Part shown: positions 1 through 6,728 of the stretch, piece by piece | Layout of the letters: every line of letters starts with the position of its first letter | Numbering within the stretch: the first letter of the stretch is position 1 | NCBI GenBank assembly: GCA_944333055.1 | Contig: CALVKT010000011.1 | Location: 1 to 40,770, forward strand | DNA length: 40,770 bases | DNA from: an uncultured Clostridia bacterium | GTDB taxonomy: Bacteria > Bacillota > Clostridia > Christensenellales > Aristaeellaceae | Direction: 5' to 3' | Position numbers and translations under genes: made by a program | The notes under the pieces: generated by a model | What the model saw: only the letters and a program-made list of their open reading frames with translations | The model's database searches: none | What the model was told of the DNA's origin: nothing

Positions 1-25
1 TTGCGTCCATTTCGCCGCTTTTCAT
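1..25 (-). CDS. 5' end of a truncated gene, product unknown
   Basis: A minus-strand ATG at 25 is preceded by a strong Shine-Dalgarno run (GGAGGAGG, 36-43) with 10 nt spacing. The readable start is M-K-S-G-E-M-D-A and then the window ends. Eight residues give no family. An ATG at 35 abuts the SD too closely and is in another frame. It is transcribed in the same direction as the tRNA genes upstream, from which it is separated by a terminator. Confidence 0.4.
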
Positions 26-96
26 ATGCAATCATCCTCCTCCGGCGCATGCGCCGGGGGAGGGCGTCCGAGGCCGGAGCCTGCCGCGCTGCGGCA

Positions 97-134
97 ATAA
101 AAAAAGCGCTCAGGCTTTTCACCTGAACGCTTTT
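97..134 (-). terminator. Rho-independent terminator of the tRNA operon
   Basis: On the minus strand an AAAAGCG-TTCAGG arm pairs with CCTGA-GCGCTTTT around a short GA-rich loop, followed by a T-rich tract (97-107). It begins directly after the CCA end of the tRNA-Met gene. Confidence 0.85.
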
Positions 135-210
135 GGTGGCTCAAGACGGATTCGAACCATCGACCTGCCGGGTATGAACCGGACGCTCTAGCCAGCTGAG
201 CTATTGAGCC
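134..210 (-). tRNA. tRNA-Met (CAT), elongator type
   Basis: A 77-nt cloverleaf with encoded CCA: acceptor GGCTCAA/TTGAGCC, D-arm GCTC/GAGC, anticodon loop TTCATAC (anticodon CAT), T-loop TTCGAAT. The anticodon arm follows the layout of Bacillus elongator tRNA-Met (loop TTCATAC followed by CCG). Pair 27-43 is T-C, a mismatch where Bacillus has a T-G wobble. A CAT anticodon could also be lysidine-modified Ile2, but the anticodon-arm sequence favours Met. It is cotranscribed behind tRNA-fMet, 4 nt away. Confidence 0.93.
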
Positions 211-214
211 AAAT

Positions 215-291
<77 letters not shown>

Positions 292-320
292 ATGTCTGAG
301 TCGTTCTGACGACATTGACC

Positions 321-349
321 ATTATATCGCACAGATCGGCATCTGTCAA
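321..349 (-). promoter_or_regulatory. Consensus sigma-A promoter of the tRNA operon
   Basis: The minus strand reads TTGACA (344-349), a 17-nt spacer, then TATAAT (321-326): a perfect consensus promoter about 30 nt before the initiator tRNA. The -35 hexamer overlaps the last codons of the ppx-like gene, whose stop codon is at 346-348. Confidence 0.92.
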
Positions 350-1245
350 TACATTTCTGCAAATTTTTTCTTGAGGAATCCGTCCATGTTGCCGTGCGCC
401 GAGAGCGTCATCGCCTCTATGTCAAAGACGCGCATCGCCGCCTCCAGGATGGCCAAGCCGCTGGGGATGATATCCGCGCGCTGGGGCATCAGCCCCACGA
501 TGCGCCGTCTGTCCTCCAGCGGCAGGCGCGCGAGCCTGCGGCCCCAGGCGCACACGTCGTCGCGGCTGACGCGCATGCCCTCGCAGACCTCCGGCAAGAA
601 CAGCGGCACGCCCCGCTGCATCGCGCCCAGCGTCGTCATCGTGCCGCCGACGCCGACCCAGCGCGCCGCCTTCGGGCAGGCGAGCAGCCGCTGCGCGTTC
701 CGGCGGATGATGTGCATGCACCGTTCCGCCGTCGCCGCATAGTCCGCCGCGCTGTGTATGGGCGTCTGCGCGCTCATGCGCACCGCGCCCATCTGCAGGC
801 TCACCACCTCCAGCGTGCGGCCGTCCTCGCCGATGGTGAACTCCGTCGAGCCGCCGCCGATGTCCACCACGCCGCAGCGCCCGCCCTCGCTGGCGCCGAT
901 GTAGGAGAGCACGGCCTCCTGCTCGCCGGTGATGACCTCAATGCGCGTGCCGCTGGCCGCCTGCGCGCACCGGACGAACGCCTCGCCGTTGGACGCGTCG
1001 CGCACGGCGCTCGTGGCAAAAACAAAGATCTCCTGCGCGCCGGCCTGGCGGGCGAGCGTCGCCAGCTCCGCAATGGCCTGCACAGAAGATCGAATGCTCT
1101 CTTCGGTCAGCGCGCCGTTCACAAGCCCGGCAAACAGACGCGTTCCCCTGCGCTCGCGGCGAACGGCGCACAGCTTGTCCCCCTCCCACTGCGCAATCAG
1201 CAGGCGGATGGCGTTGGAACCAATCCCGATGCAGGCAAGACGCAT
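346..1245 (-). CDS. Ppx/GppA-family exopolyphosphatase / pppGpp phosphatase
   Basis: A 299-aa cytoplasmic protein of the actin-like ASKHA phosphatase fold. Visible family motifs are the phosphate-1 loop GIGSNAIRLL (7-16), TSAVRDA (78-84), EVITGEQEA (103-111), the phosphate-2 loop DIGGGSTEF (128-136) and GVGGTMT (198-204). Family members hydrolyse inorganic polyphosphate from the chain end or convert pppGpp to ppGpp, and sequence alone cannot separate the two. The length matches the short clostridial type without the C-terminal HD extension. The ATG at 1245 has GGAGGGG just upstream; the reading frame extends further 5' but that part overlaps divIC. It is last in the yabP-yabQ-divIC-ppx run, a common order in Clostridia. 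Confidence 0.88.
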   Translation of the reverse strand: MRLACIGIGSNAIRLLIAQWEGDKLCAVRRERRGTRLFAGLVNGALTEESIRSSVQAIAELATLARQAGAQEIFVFATSAVRDASNGEAFVRCAQAASGTRIEVITGEQEAVLSYIGASEGGRCGVVDIGGGSTEFTIGEDGRTLEVVSLQMGAVRMSAQTPIHSAADYAATAERCMHIIRRNAQRLLACPKAARWVGVGGTMTTLGAMQRGVPLFLPEVCEGMRVSRDDVCAWGRRLARLPLEDRRRIVGLMPQRADIIPSGLAILEAAMRVFDIEAMTLSAHGNMDGFLKKKFAEMY

Positions 1246-1282
1246 GGCGCTCCCCTCCACGATTTTCTCGATTCCCCGTTGT

Positions 1283-1618
1283 TTATTCCCCGTCGTACAC
1301 GTCAAACTCCGGCTCCTGCTCAAACTCTTCGAGGTTGCCCACCTCGTAGACCGTCTCGCCATACCAGCAGTAGCCGTACTCGCGGCGCGCCGTGCGCTCC
1401 ACAAAGTCCTCCGTGTGGATTTCCGAAAGCTCCGTCGCGAGCTGGTTGTTGCGGCTCTGCACGTCGTAATACGCCTGCGCCGCCGTCTCCAGCTGCTCCT
1501 GCTGGCGCTCCAAACTGACCGCCTTGGCCGGAAAGCGGGAGAGCATGAGCAGCGTGAGGCCGCCCAGTGCGACGGACAGAATCCGAAAAGGCCGCAGCCG
1601 TACCTTTTTTTTGCGCAT
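1283..1618 (-). CDS. divIC: FtsB/DivIC-type septum formation initiator
   Basis: A small bitopic protein of 111 aa: a basic cytoplasmic N-terminus (KKKVRLRP), one membrane segment at about residues 13-31, a coiled coil at about 36-65, and an acidic C-terminal tail containing the EYGYCWYGE stretch usual in the family. DivIC/FtsB proteins pair with FtsL and DivIB in the divisome to activate septal peptidoglycan synthesis. I chose the ATG at 1618 rather than 1642 because GGGAGG lies 8 nt before it. The synteny with yabQ directly upstream supports divIC over other small coiled-coil proteins. Confidence 0.85.
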   Translation of the reverse strand: MRKKKVRLRPFRILSVALGGLTLLMLSRFPAKAVSLERQQEQLETAAQAYYDVQSRNNQLATELSEIHTEDFVERTARREYGYCWYGETVYEVGNLEEFEQEPEFDVYDGE

Positions 1619-1651
1619 GGCCCATTCCTCCCGTCGGCTCAAGTTCCACGA

Positions 1652-2035
1652 TTAAAAGCGTATAGTATGTGTATCATTCTGTCTGCTGCGCGATTTTCCT
1701 GCCAAAGTTCCGGATTTTTTTGCCTTTTTTTCGACTTTTTGGGCCAGTCCCCCGACCCGTTTCGTCAAAAAGCGAACGAATATTCCCCATGAGCACGCGT
1801 ACAAGCCGAATCCGGCGAGCACGCCCAGCAGCACGTACAGCCGAAACGCCTCGCAGCGCAGCACAAGCGCCGTCGCGATCACGCCCAGCGCCGTGCACAG
1901 CCCAAAGGCAACGTCCGCCAACGCCGTGCGCCAGGGGCCGCGCCGCACGATGCCCAGCAGGTCGTACGCCGCGCCCAGCAGGCCGCCGCACAGCGCCATC
2001 GCCAGAAAGGCGCGCGCCTGCTCCGCGGGCGTCAC
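1652..2035 (-). CDS. yabQ: Spore cortex protein YabQ
   Basis: A 127-aa membrane protein with several hydrophobic segments between about residues 5 and 85 and a Lys/Arg-rich soluble tail. The N-terminal AYDLLGIVRR-type segment after the first membrane span is typical of YabQ. In Bacillus, YabQ sits in the membranes around the forespore and is needed for cortex formation. The start overlaps the yabP stop (ATGA), so the two are translationally coupled, and divIC follows 33 nt later as in many Firmicutes. The tail after residue 95 is low-complexity and may differ among relatives. Confidence 0.85.
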   Translation of the reverse strand: MTPAEQARAFLAMALCGGLLGAAYDLLGIVRRGPWRTALADVAFGLCTALGVIATALVLRCEAFRLYVLLGVLAGFGLYACSWGIFVRFLTKRVGGLAQKVEKKAKKSGTLAGKSRSRQNDTHTIRF

Positions 2036-2313
2036 GGGCGCTTGCGCGAAAACAGACCGCGCTTTTCCCTGCGCTTGACAGGCCCGTTGTACTCGATCCC
2101 CGCGATCTCGCCCGTCACATCGAGCTGTCCATCCTCCAGATTGAGCTGCTCGATGTGCAGCCGCTCGCCCAGCAGCGCGATCTCGCCCTCCGCCGTCTCC
2201 AGCACGATCTCCCGGTCGTTGAAACAGCAGACCGCCGTTACGCCGGAGAGCTGCGCATGCGTGCGCCCTTCCAGCGTCAGCGTGTGCGGCTGCGCGTTTC
2301 TGCTCTGCTCCAT
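2032..2313 (-). CDS. yabP: Sporulation protein YabP
   Basis: A 93-aa soluble protein with the YabP/YqfC beta-rich pattern: a start like HTLTLEGRTHAQLSGV, then FNDREIVLET, a GxLxxxGxxLHIEQLNLEDG-type stretch and DVTGEI. YabP-family proteins are mother-cell sporulation proteins. The ATG at 2313 is chosen because GGGAGG lies 7 nt upstream; the GTG at 2328 falls within that SD. It is the first gene of the yabP-yabQ-divIC-ppx run, with a candidate sigma-E-type promoter just upstream. Confidence 0.87.
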   Translation of the reverse strand: MEQSRNAQPHTLTLEGRTHAQLSGVTAVCCFNDREIVLETAEGEIALLGERLHIEQLNLEDGQLDVTGEIAGIEYNGPVKRREKRGLFSRKRP

Positions 2314-2331
2314 AGCCTCGCCTCCCACGCC

Positions 2332-2361
2332 ATCCTATGCGTCTGCGCCGCCCAACTTGAC
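2332..2361 (-). promoter_or_regulatory. Possible sigma-E-type promoter before yabP
   Basis: The minus strand reads GTCAAGTT (2354-2361), 14 nt, then CATAGGAT (2332-2339). This partly matches the Bacillus sigma-E consensus (KMATATT, N14-15, CATACAMT), at 5 of 7 and 6 of 8 positions by my count. yabP is a sigma-E gene in Bacillus, which makes the match plausible. This is inference from pattern only. Confidence 0.35.
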
Positions 2362-2393
2362 AAAAACGGCGGACAGCGCATGCCGTCCGCCGT
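2361..2393 (-). terminator. Rho-independent terminator of the solute-binding protein gene
   Basis: ACGGCGGAC and GTCCGCCGT form a 9-bp stem with a 10-nt loop, followed on the minus strand by TTTTTG. It lies just after the stop codon at 2411 and insulates the yabP operon from the upstream gene. Confidence 0.85.
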
Positions 2394-2410
2394 CCAGCTT
2401 TCGCCCTTGT

Positions 2411-3895
2411 TCACTGCGCGCCCTGAAACAGCGCCGTCAGCTCCTCGCTGCCCGCCTCGCGCAGCTCGGCGAGCCACGCATCGTACGCCTCATCGGTGAG
2501 CGCGACCTCGCCGGTGGCAAAGCGCGCGATGCCCCTGTCCACCAGGTCGCCGATCTGTGCGGCCAGCTCGTCCGCGCGCGCCTGATCCGCCGCGCTCAGG
2601 CAGTACGGCTGCGTCACGCGCTCGCTGACCGCGCGCACCCGCTCGCTCGCCTCAAACACGTGGCGGTCGATCGGGCTATCCACCCTGGCGATAAAGTCGC
2701 TGGGGTAGAGGCCGGGCATCGCCTCGCCGGTGTACATGAGCACCTCGGCGCGCAGCCTGTTCACGTCGCTGCTGCCCGCCGCACCGAACGCCCAGTATCC
2801 CTCGTCGGTGTAGACGTAATCCTCGCCCTCGACGCCCGCATAGCCCAGCAGCGCGCCTTCCTGCGCGTAGAGCGCGTCCACCCATGCGAGCGCCTCGCCC
2901 GGATTCTCGCATGCGCTCGTCACCGCGAAGCAGCCCGTCCAGACCTCGCCCAGCAGATCGCGCCAGCGCGTGACGCCGTCCGGCCCGGCCAGCAGCACCG
3001 GTTCGTAGCCCATCGCCGCGTCCACGGAGACGTGCGTGTACGGCGCGACGGAGAGCAGCAGGCCGCTGACCGTCGGCGCGTCCTCGTCCGTATTGCTCAG
3101 CGCGCGCGCACTGTGCGTGCCGGTGAACGCCTCCTCGCCCAGCACGCCGCTCTCCTGCCAGTCCACGAGCAGCTCGATGAACGCGCGATAGCCCGGCAGT
3201 TCCGGCGCAAAGACGATCTCGCCCGACGCGTCGCGCGCCAGATTGTAATCATCCGCCACGATGCCAAAGTACGCCAGCAGCCAGCGCATCTCATAGACGC
3301 CGATCAGATCCGCGCCAATCTCGTCGGCCTTGCCGTTGCCGTTGGGATCGCCGTCGCGGATGGCCGCCAGCGCGTCCGTCAGCTCCGAGAGCGTCGTGGG
3401 CATGGCCACGCCCAGCGCGTCCAGCCAGTCCCGGTTGATCCACAGCGCCACCTGCCGCTCGCCCTCGTTGAGCAGCGGCAGGGACGCGATGCGCCCGTCT
3501 GAGAGCGTAATCACGTCTCGCCACTCGGGATGGCGCTCCAGCAGCGCGCTCAGGTTGGGCATGTGCGTCTCGATCAGCGGCGCCAGGTCGATGATCGCCC
3601 CGCTGTCAAGCAATGCGATCTCCTGCTCGCGCGAGAGGCTCGCCTTGAACAGCGCGTCCGTCTGCACATCGCCGCGCTGCATGTCGGCGAGCATCTGGGC
3701 GTATTCCTCCTCGTCCGTCACGCCCTGCGCCGTGACGGCGATGCCGGTGAGCGATTCCATGCGCGAAAAGAACTTGTTTGTAGACCAGTCCCGTTCCACC
3801 GTCTCCGTCTCCAGCCCGGTCAATGTGAACGCCTGCGCACAGCAGGCGCACAGGCATAAGAGCGTCGTCAGCAGCAGCGCCGTCCATTTTTTCAT
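2411..3895 (-). CDS. Extracellular solute-binding protein, family 1 (orphan)
   Basis: A 494-aa exported protein. The N-terminus MKKWTALLLTTLLCLC followed by AQA is a signal peptide; the Cys residues do not make a good lipobox, so cleavage by signal peptidase I after AQA is as likely as lipidation. The central DGDPNGNGKADEIG loop (about residues 179-192) is the Asp/Asn calcium-binding-like loop of LplA/AlgQ-type sugar-binding proteins of CUT1 ABC importers. It would bind an oligosaccharide or related solute outside the cell. No permease or ATPase gene is adjacent, which is unusual, so it must work with a transporter encoded elsewhere or act as a sensor. Start: ATG 3895, with GGAGG 8 nt upstream and a terminator of its own. 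Confidence 0.8.
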   Translation of the reverse strand: MKKWTALLLTTLLCLCACCAQAFTLTGLETETVERDWSTNKFFSRMESLTGIAVTAQGVTDEEEYAQMLADMQRGDVQTDALFKASLSREQEIALLDSGAIIDLAPLIETHMPNLSALLERHPEWRDVITLSDGRIASLPLLNEGERQVALWINRDWLDALGVAMPTTLSELTDALAAIRDGDPNGNGKADEIGADLIGVYEMRWLLAYFGIVADDYNLARDASGEIVFAPELPGYRAFIELLVDWQESGVLGEEAFTGTHSARALSNTDEDAPTVSGLLLSVAPYTHVSVDAAMGYEPVLLAGPDGVTRWRDLLGEVWTGCFAVTSACENPGEALAWVDALYAQEGALLGYAGVEGEDYVYTDEGYWAFGAAGSSDVNRLRAEVLMYTGEAMPGLYPSDFIARVDSPIDRHVFEASERVRAVSERVTQPYCLSAADQARADELAAQIGDLVDRGIARFATGEVALTDEAYDAWLAELREAGSEELTALFQGAQ

Positions 3896-3928
3896 CGTGT
3901 CGGCCTCCAAATGTCAATCGTTGGTCCC

Positions 3929-3934
3929 ATTATA
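3929..3934 (-). promoter_or_regulatory. Extended -10 promoter of the orphan binding-protein gene
   Basis: The minus strand reads TGGTATAAT, an extended -10 element 34 nt before the start codon at 3895. The position expected for the -35 is only T-rich, so the extended -10 probably carries the promoter. Confidence 0.6.
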
Positions 3935-3982
3935 CCACATCCGCGCGCGTGAAAAAAGAGTGATTGGCGGATGGTCAGGGCA

Positions 3983-4011
3983 GACTATTTGAAAAACGCG
4001 CGCCATAGGCT
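3983..4011 (+). promoter_or_regulatory. Possible sigma-E-type promoter before the dehydratase-like gene
   Basis: The plus strand reads GACTATT (3983-3989), 14 nt, then CATAGGCT (4004-4011). Against KMATATT-N14-CATACAMT this matches 6 of 7 and 6 of 8 positions. It resembles the candidate before yabP, including the shared CATAGG. No convincing sigma-A promoter lies between the divergent starts in this orientation. Tentative. Confidence 0.33.
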
Positions 4012-4036
4012 GGTGTGATCGAAGGAGGCGCTTGCG

Positions 4037-4993
4037 ATGCTTCAATCCCTGCATGCCGCCTGGCGCGCGCGGCGCGTGCTGCTGGCCGGCGAGGACACCC
4101 TGCTCACGCGCTTCATGCAGACGATGCTCCTTGAACTGGGCGCGCGGCCCGCGCGCATCCCGCCCATGGCCGAGCGCGACCGCCTCGCCCGCGCGCTCAC
4201 GGACGGGCGCGTCGCCTGCCTGATCGTGCCCAGCCTGCGCGCGCTCAGCGGCGCGCTGGATGCGCAGCTTCGCGCGCTGGACGCCCTGCTCAGCGAGGCG
4301 CGCGAGGCCGGCGTGCCGCTCGCCCTGCTCCTCAGCGACGAAAACGTCTATCGCGCCATCGAGCGCCCGTGGTACGCGCGCGAGGGCGATCCCATCGGCG
4401 GCGAGACGCGCGAGGGTCTCTTCCAGTCGATCCTCCAGCTCTTCGCCGAGGGCGTAAGCCGCGGATTGCTGGGCGACGCGGTCAGCGTGCTGTGCGTGCG
4501 CCATGCGCCGTGCCTGGGCTGCGGCCATCCCGCCGTCGCGCCGTATGACGGCTGGTGCCGCGCGCTGGAGGCGCGAGAGCCGCTGCACGTACCGCACCCC
4601 GGTGCGCAGGGCGTCTTTCTGCACCCGCTGTGCGCCTGCCTCGGCGCGCTGCTGCTGGGCGCGCGCTTCCTGCTGGGCGATACGGCCTGCACGGGCGCGT
4701 TCAACCTGGGCGTGGGCGCGCAGAACGTGATGCCCAACCGCACGGCCGCGCTGCACCTCATGCACGCCTGCGGGCACACGCGGCCGATGCTGGAGAGCGA
4801 GCCGCCGCGCGCCGTCCCCGCGCCCCTGCCGGACGGCAGCCGCGCCCGGCTGCTGTGCGGCGCGGCGCCGCTGCTGTCCGGCTATGACGCGCTCGACCTG
4901 CACCTTGAACTGCACCGCGCGGCGCAGGCGGGCACGCAGGAAGCGGTCGTCCGCGCGCAGACGCGCCACTACCTCGAAACCCTGCGCACATAG
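4037..4993 (+). CDS. Diverged CDP-glucose 4,6-dehydratase-like protein, probably non-catalytic
   Basis: A 318-aa protein that follows the RfbG (CDP-glucose 4,6-dehydratase) extended-SDR template from end to end. RRVLLAGED (12-20) stands where VLVTGHTGF is expected; SDENVYRA (100-107) and YAREGDPIGG (113-122) match the dehydratase SDxVY and YREDDPLGG; HPLCACLGALLLG (196-208) matches the HVLDPLSGYLLL region; GAFNLG (220-225) matches GAFNFGP. The catalytic Tyr and Lys expected after DPIGG are Glu126 and Gln130, and the Gly-rich NAD loop has lost its glycines. The enzyme reaction is therefore unlikely; a structural, binding or regulatory role is more plausible. ATG 4037 has GGAGG 7 nt upstream. 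It stands alone, divergent from the orphan binding protein and convergent with a flippase, and may be sporulation-controlled. Confidence 0.68.
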   Translation: MLQSLHAAWRARRVLLAGEDTLLTRFMQTMLLELGARPARIPPMAERDRLARALTDGRVACLIVPSLRALSGALDAQLRALDALLSEAREAGVPLALLLSDENVYRAIERPWYAREGDPIGGETREGLFQSILQLFAEGVSRGLLGDAVSVLCVRHAPCLGCGHPAVAPYDGWCRALEAREPLHVPHPGAQGVFLHPLCACLGALLLGARFLLGDTACTGAFNLGVGAQNVMPNRTAALHLMHACGHTRPMLESEPPRAVPAPLPDGSRARLLCGAAPLLSGYDALDLHLELHRAAQAGTQEAVVRAQTRHYLETLRT

Positions 4994-4996
4994 GCG

Positions 4997-5033
4997 AACG
5001 CCGCCGCGGGCATGGCCCTGCGGCGGCGTTTTT
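4997..5033 (+). terminator. Rho-independent terminator
   Basis: ACGCCGCCGC (4998-5007) pairs with GCGGCGGCGT (5020-5029), followed by TTTTT. It closes the dehydratase-like gene. The opposite strand lacks a T tract, so it is probably one-directional. Confidence 0.9.
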
Positions 5034-5046
5034 AGCGATGAAGGAT

Positions 5047-6561
5047 TTACGCGGCGCGGCGCAGGAGCTTGCGCCCCACGCTGCGCACAAGCCGCTTCTC
5101 GCCGTCGTCCATCGCCCATCTGTACACGCTCAGCGCGTAGACGGCGCAGTACGGCACGGCGAAGCACAGCACGCCGCCGTAGCCCGTGAAATCGTGCAGG
5201 GAGACCGCCAGCACGCCCAGCAGCACCGGCGGCACGATGGCCGGCACGATGCGCAGGATTCTCCTCCAGAAATAGGGGATATCCAGACCGATGTGCCTGT
5301 GATAGTACCAGTTCATCACGAAGCCGTTGCACACGATCATCGAGATGCCGGTGCCCAGCGCGCAACCGAAGCCGCCCCAGCGCATGCCCAGCGGAATGGA
5401 GATGGCGACGTTGAACAGCGCCATGAAAAAGTAGACCTTGGAGCGGAACTGGTGCTTGTTCTTGGCACGCTGGATCTCGATGCCCATGTTCTGAATCAGC
5501 GGCACCGTCACCGGCCCCATGAGCATCAGCGCGATGGGGTACGCCCCCTCGTACTCGCCGCCGCCCCATGCCTCCACGAACGGCTCGCCCACGAAGACAA
5601 AGCCCGTGAACACGAGCATCAGCAGCATGAACTGCACGCGCCCCACGCGCGTAAAGAGTTGCGTCAGCGCGCCGTCGCCCTCGCCGCGCGCCACGATGCG
5701 GTTGATCTGCGGCACGAACACGCCGGAGATCGACGTGGAGAGCGTCATGTAATAGCGGTGAATCTGGCTGCCCACGCCATAGACGGCGGTGGCCGCCGTG
5801 CCGCTGATGATGCCCAGTATGGTCGTGTCCACCGTCCAGTTGATCTGGTCGATGATCATATTCAGGAAGATGTAGAACGAGAAGCCGCCCATTTCGCGCA
5901 GCAGCCGGAAGTCAAACCTGCCGAACGTCATGCGCATCTTGAGCTTTTTGAAGCAGTACCAGACGCTCGACACGTCCGTCACCACGCTGAGCACCAGCGT
6001 CACCAGCACCAGCGACACGGAGCCCAGCCCCATCAGCAGCAGCGGCAGCATGACGATGGGGTTGAGCACCGTGCGGATCATGCTCACCAGCCGCTGAAAG
6101 AGGAACTGTTCCTTCGCCGTGATGTAGGAGGTGAACACGCTGCCCGGAAAGGACAGCGCGATGTTGACGACCAGCAGCGCCATCAGGATGCGCGCCGTCT
6201 CCACCTCCTGCGCCGTCAGGCTGGCGGAGAAGATGTTGTGCACGTTGGCGACCAGCACGCCGCCCACCACGAGGCTCGCCGCGGCGATGACCAGAAAGAT
6301 CACCAGGAACATGCCGTTGATCTTGGCGACGCCGTCCTCGCCGTCGCTGGCCTCGTAGCGCGCGTAATAGCGCACATAGGCGCTGCCCAGACCAAAGCTC
6401 ATCAGGCTGAGGTTGGAGATGAAGCCGTTGACCAGCGTATACGTGCCATATTCGCTCTGCCCGAGCAGGCGCAGCATGACCGGCGTGTACACCAGCGAGA
6501 TCACCGTGGAGAGTATCGTCTGGGCGTAGCTGAGCAGCACGCCCACTTTCTTTTGATCCAT
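5047..6561 (-). CDS. Wzx/MATE-like polysaccharide flippase
   Basis: A 504-aa integral membrane protein with about 12-14 predicted helices. The N-terminal segment YAQTILSTVISLVYTPVML, followed by LLGQSEYGTYTL, is the typical start of Wzx/RfbX polysaccharide exporters of the MOP superfamily. Such proteins flip lipid-linked saccharides across the cytoplasmic membrane. ATG 6561 is used because AAGGAG lies 7 nt before it; a longer frame from 6597 lacks a site. There are no adjacent glycosyltransferases, so the saccharide is unknown. The nearest saccharide-related neighbours are the dehydratase-like protein (convergent) and a GT2 enzyme 10 kb away. Confidence 0.85.
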   Translation of the reverse strand: MDQKKVGVLLSYAQTILSTVISLVYTPVMLRLLGQSEYGTYTLVNGFISNLSLMSFGLGSAYVRYYARYEASDGEDGVAKINGMFLVIFLVIAAASLVVGGVLVANVHNIFSASLTAQEVETARILMALLVVNIALSFPGSVFTSYITAKEQFLFQRLVSMIRTVLNPIVMLPLLLMGLGSVSLVLVTLVLSVVTDVSSVWYCFKKLKMRMTFGRFDFRLLREMGGFSFYIFLNMIIDQINWTVDTTILGIISGTAATAVYGVGSQIHRYYMTLSTSISGVFVPQINRIVARGEGDGALTQLFTRVGRVQFMLLMLVFTGFVFVGEPFVEAWGGGEYEGAYPIALMLMGPVTVPLIQNMGIEIQRAKNKHQFRSKVYFFMALFNVAISIPLGMRWGGFGCALGTGISMIVCNGFVMNWYYHRHIGLDIPYFWRRILRIVPAIVPPVLLGVLAVSLHDFTGYGGVLCFAVPYCAVYALSVYRWAMDDGEKRLVRSVGRKLLRRAA

Positions 6562-6608
6562 GCCAAAACTCCTTGACCGGGCCGCGCCCGTTTCCATTTA
6601 TCCTGTAT

Positions 6609-6637
6609 AGTGTATCGTCTTTCCCCCGCTTTTTCAA
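6609..6637 (-). promoter_or_regulatory. Sigma-A promoter of the flippase gene
   Basis: The minus strand reads TTGAAA (6632-6637), a 17-nt spacer, then TACACT (6609-6614), about 48 nt before the start codon. It is a reasonable but not strong match. Confidence 0.5.
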
Positions 6638-6660
6638 GCCATATTTGCGCGCGCTCAGTC

Positions 6661-6689
6661 TTTCCCCGGCGCGCATTTCGTGCTATAAT
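6661..6689 (+). promoter_or_regulatory. Extended -10 promoter of the beta-lactamase-fold gene
   Basis: TGCTATAAT (6681-6689) is a perfect extended -10, 39 nt before the ATG at 6729. The -35 position (6661-6666, TTTCCC) is poor. Confidence 0.65.
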
Positions 6690-6728
6690 GCGTCAATGTG
6701 AACACATCCGACCGCATGGAGGGCTTTT

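Noticed and set aside
134-210. First CAT-anticodon tRNA as tRNA-Ile2 (lysidine type)
   Set aside because: Its anticodon arm resembles elongator Met tRNAs of Firmicutes more than Ile2, though this remains by-eye only.
394-1518. Long plus-strand ORF of 374 codons across ppx and divIC
   Set aside because: Out-of-frame shadow of the minus-strand genes; composition is Arg/Ala/His rich with no SD and no family motif.
5038-6576. Plus-strand ORF opposite the flippase (512 codons)
   Set aside because: His/Asp/Gln-rich antisense shadow of a well-supported membrane protein gene.
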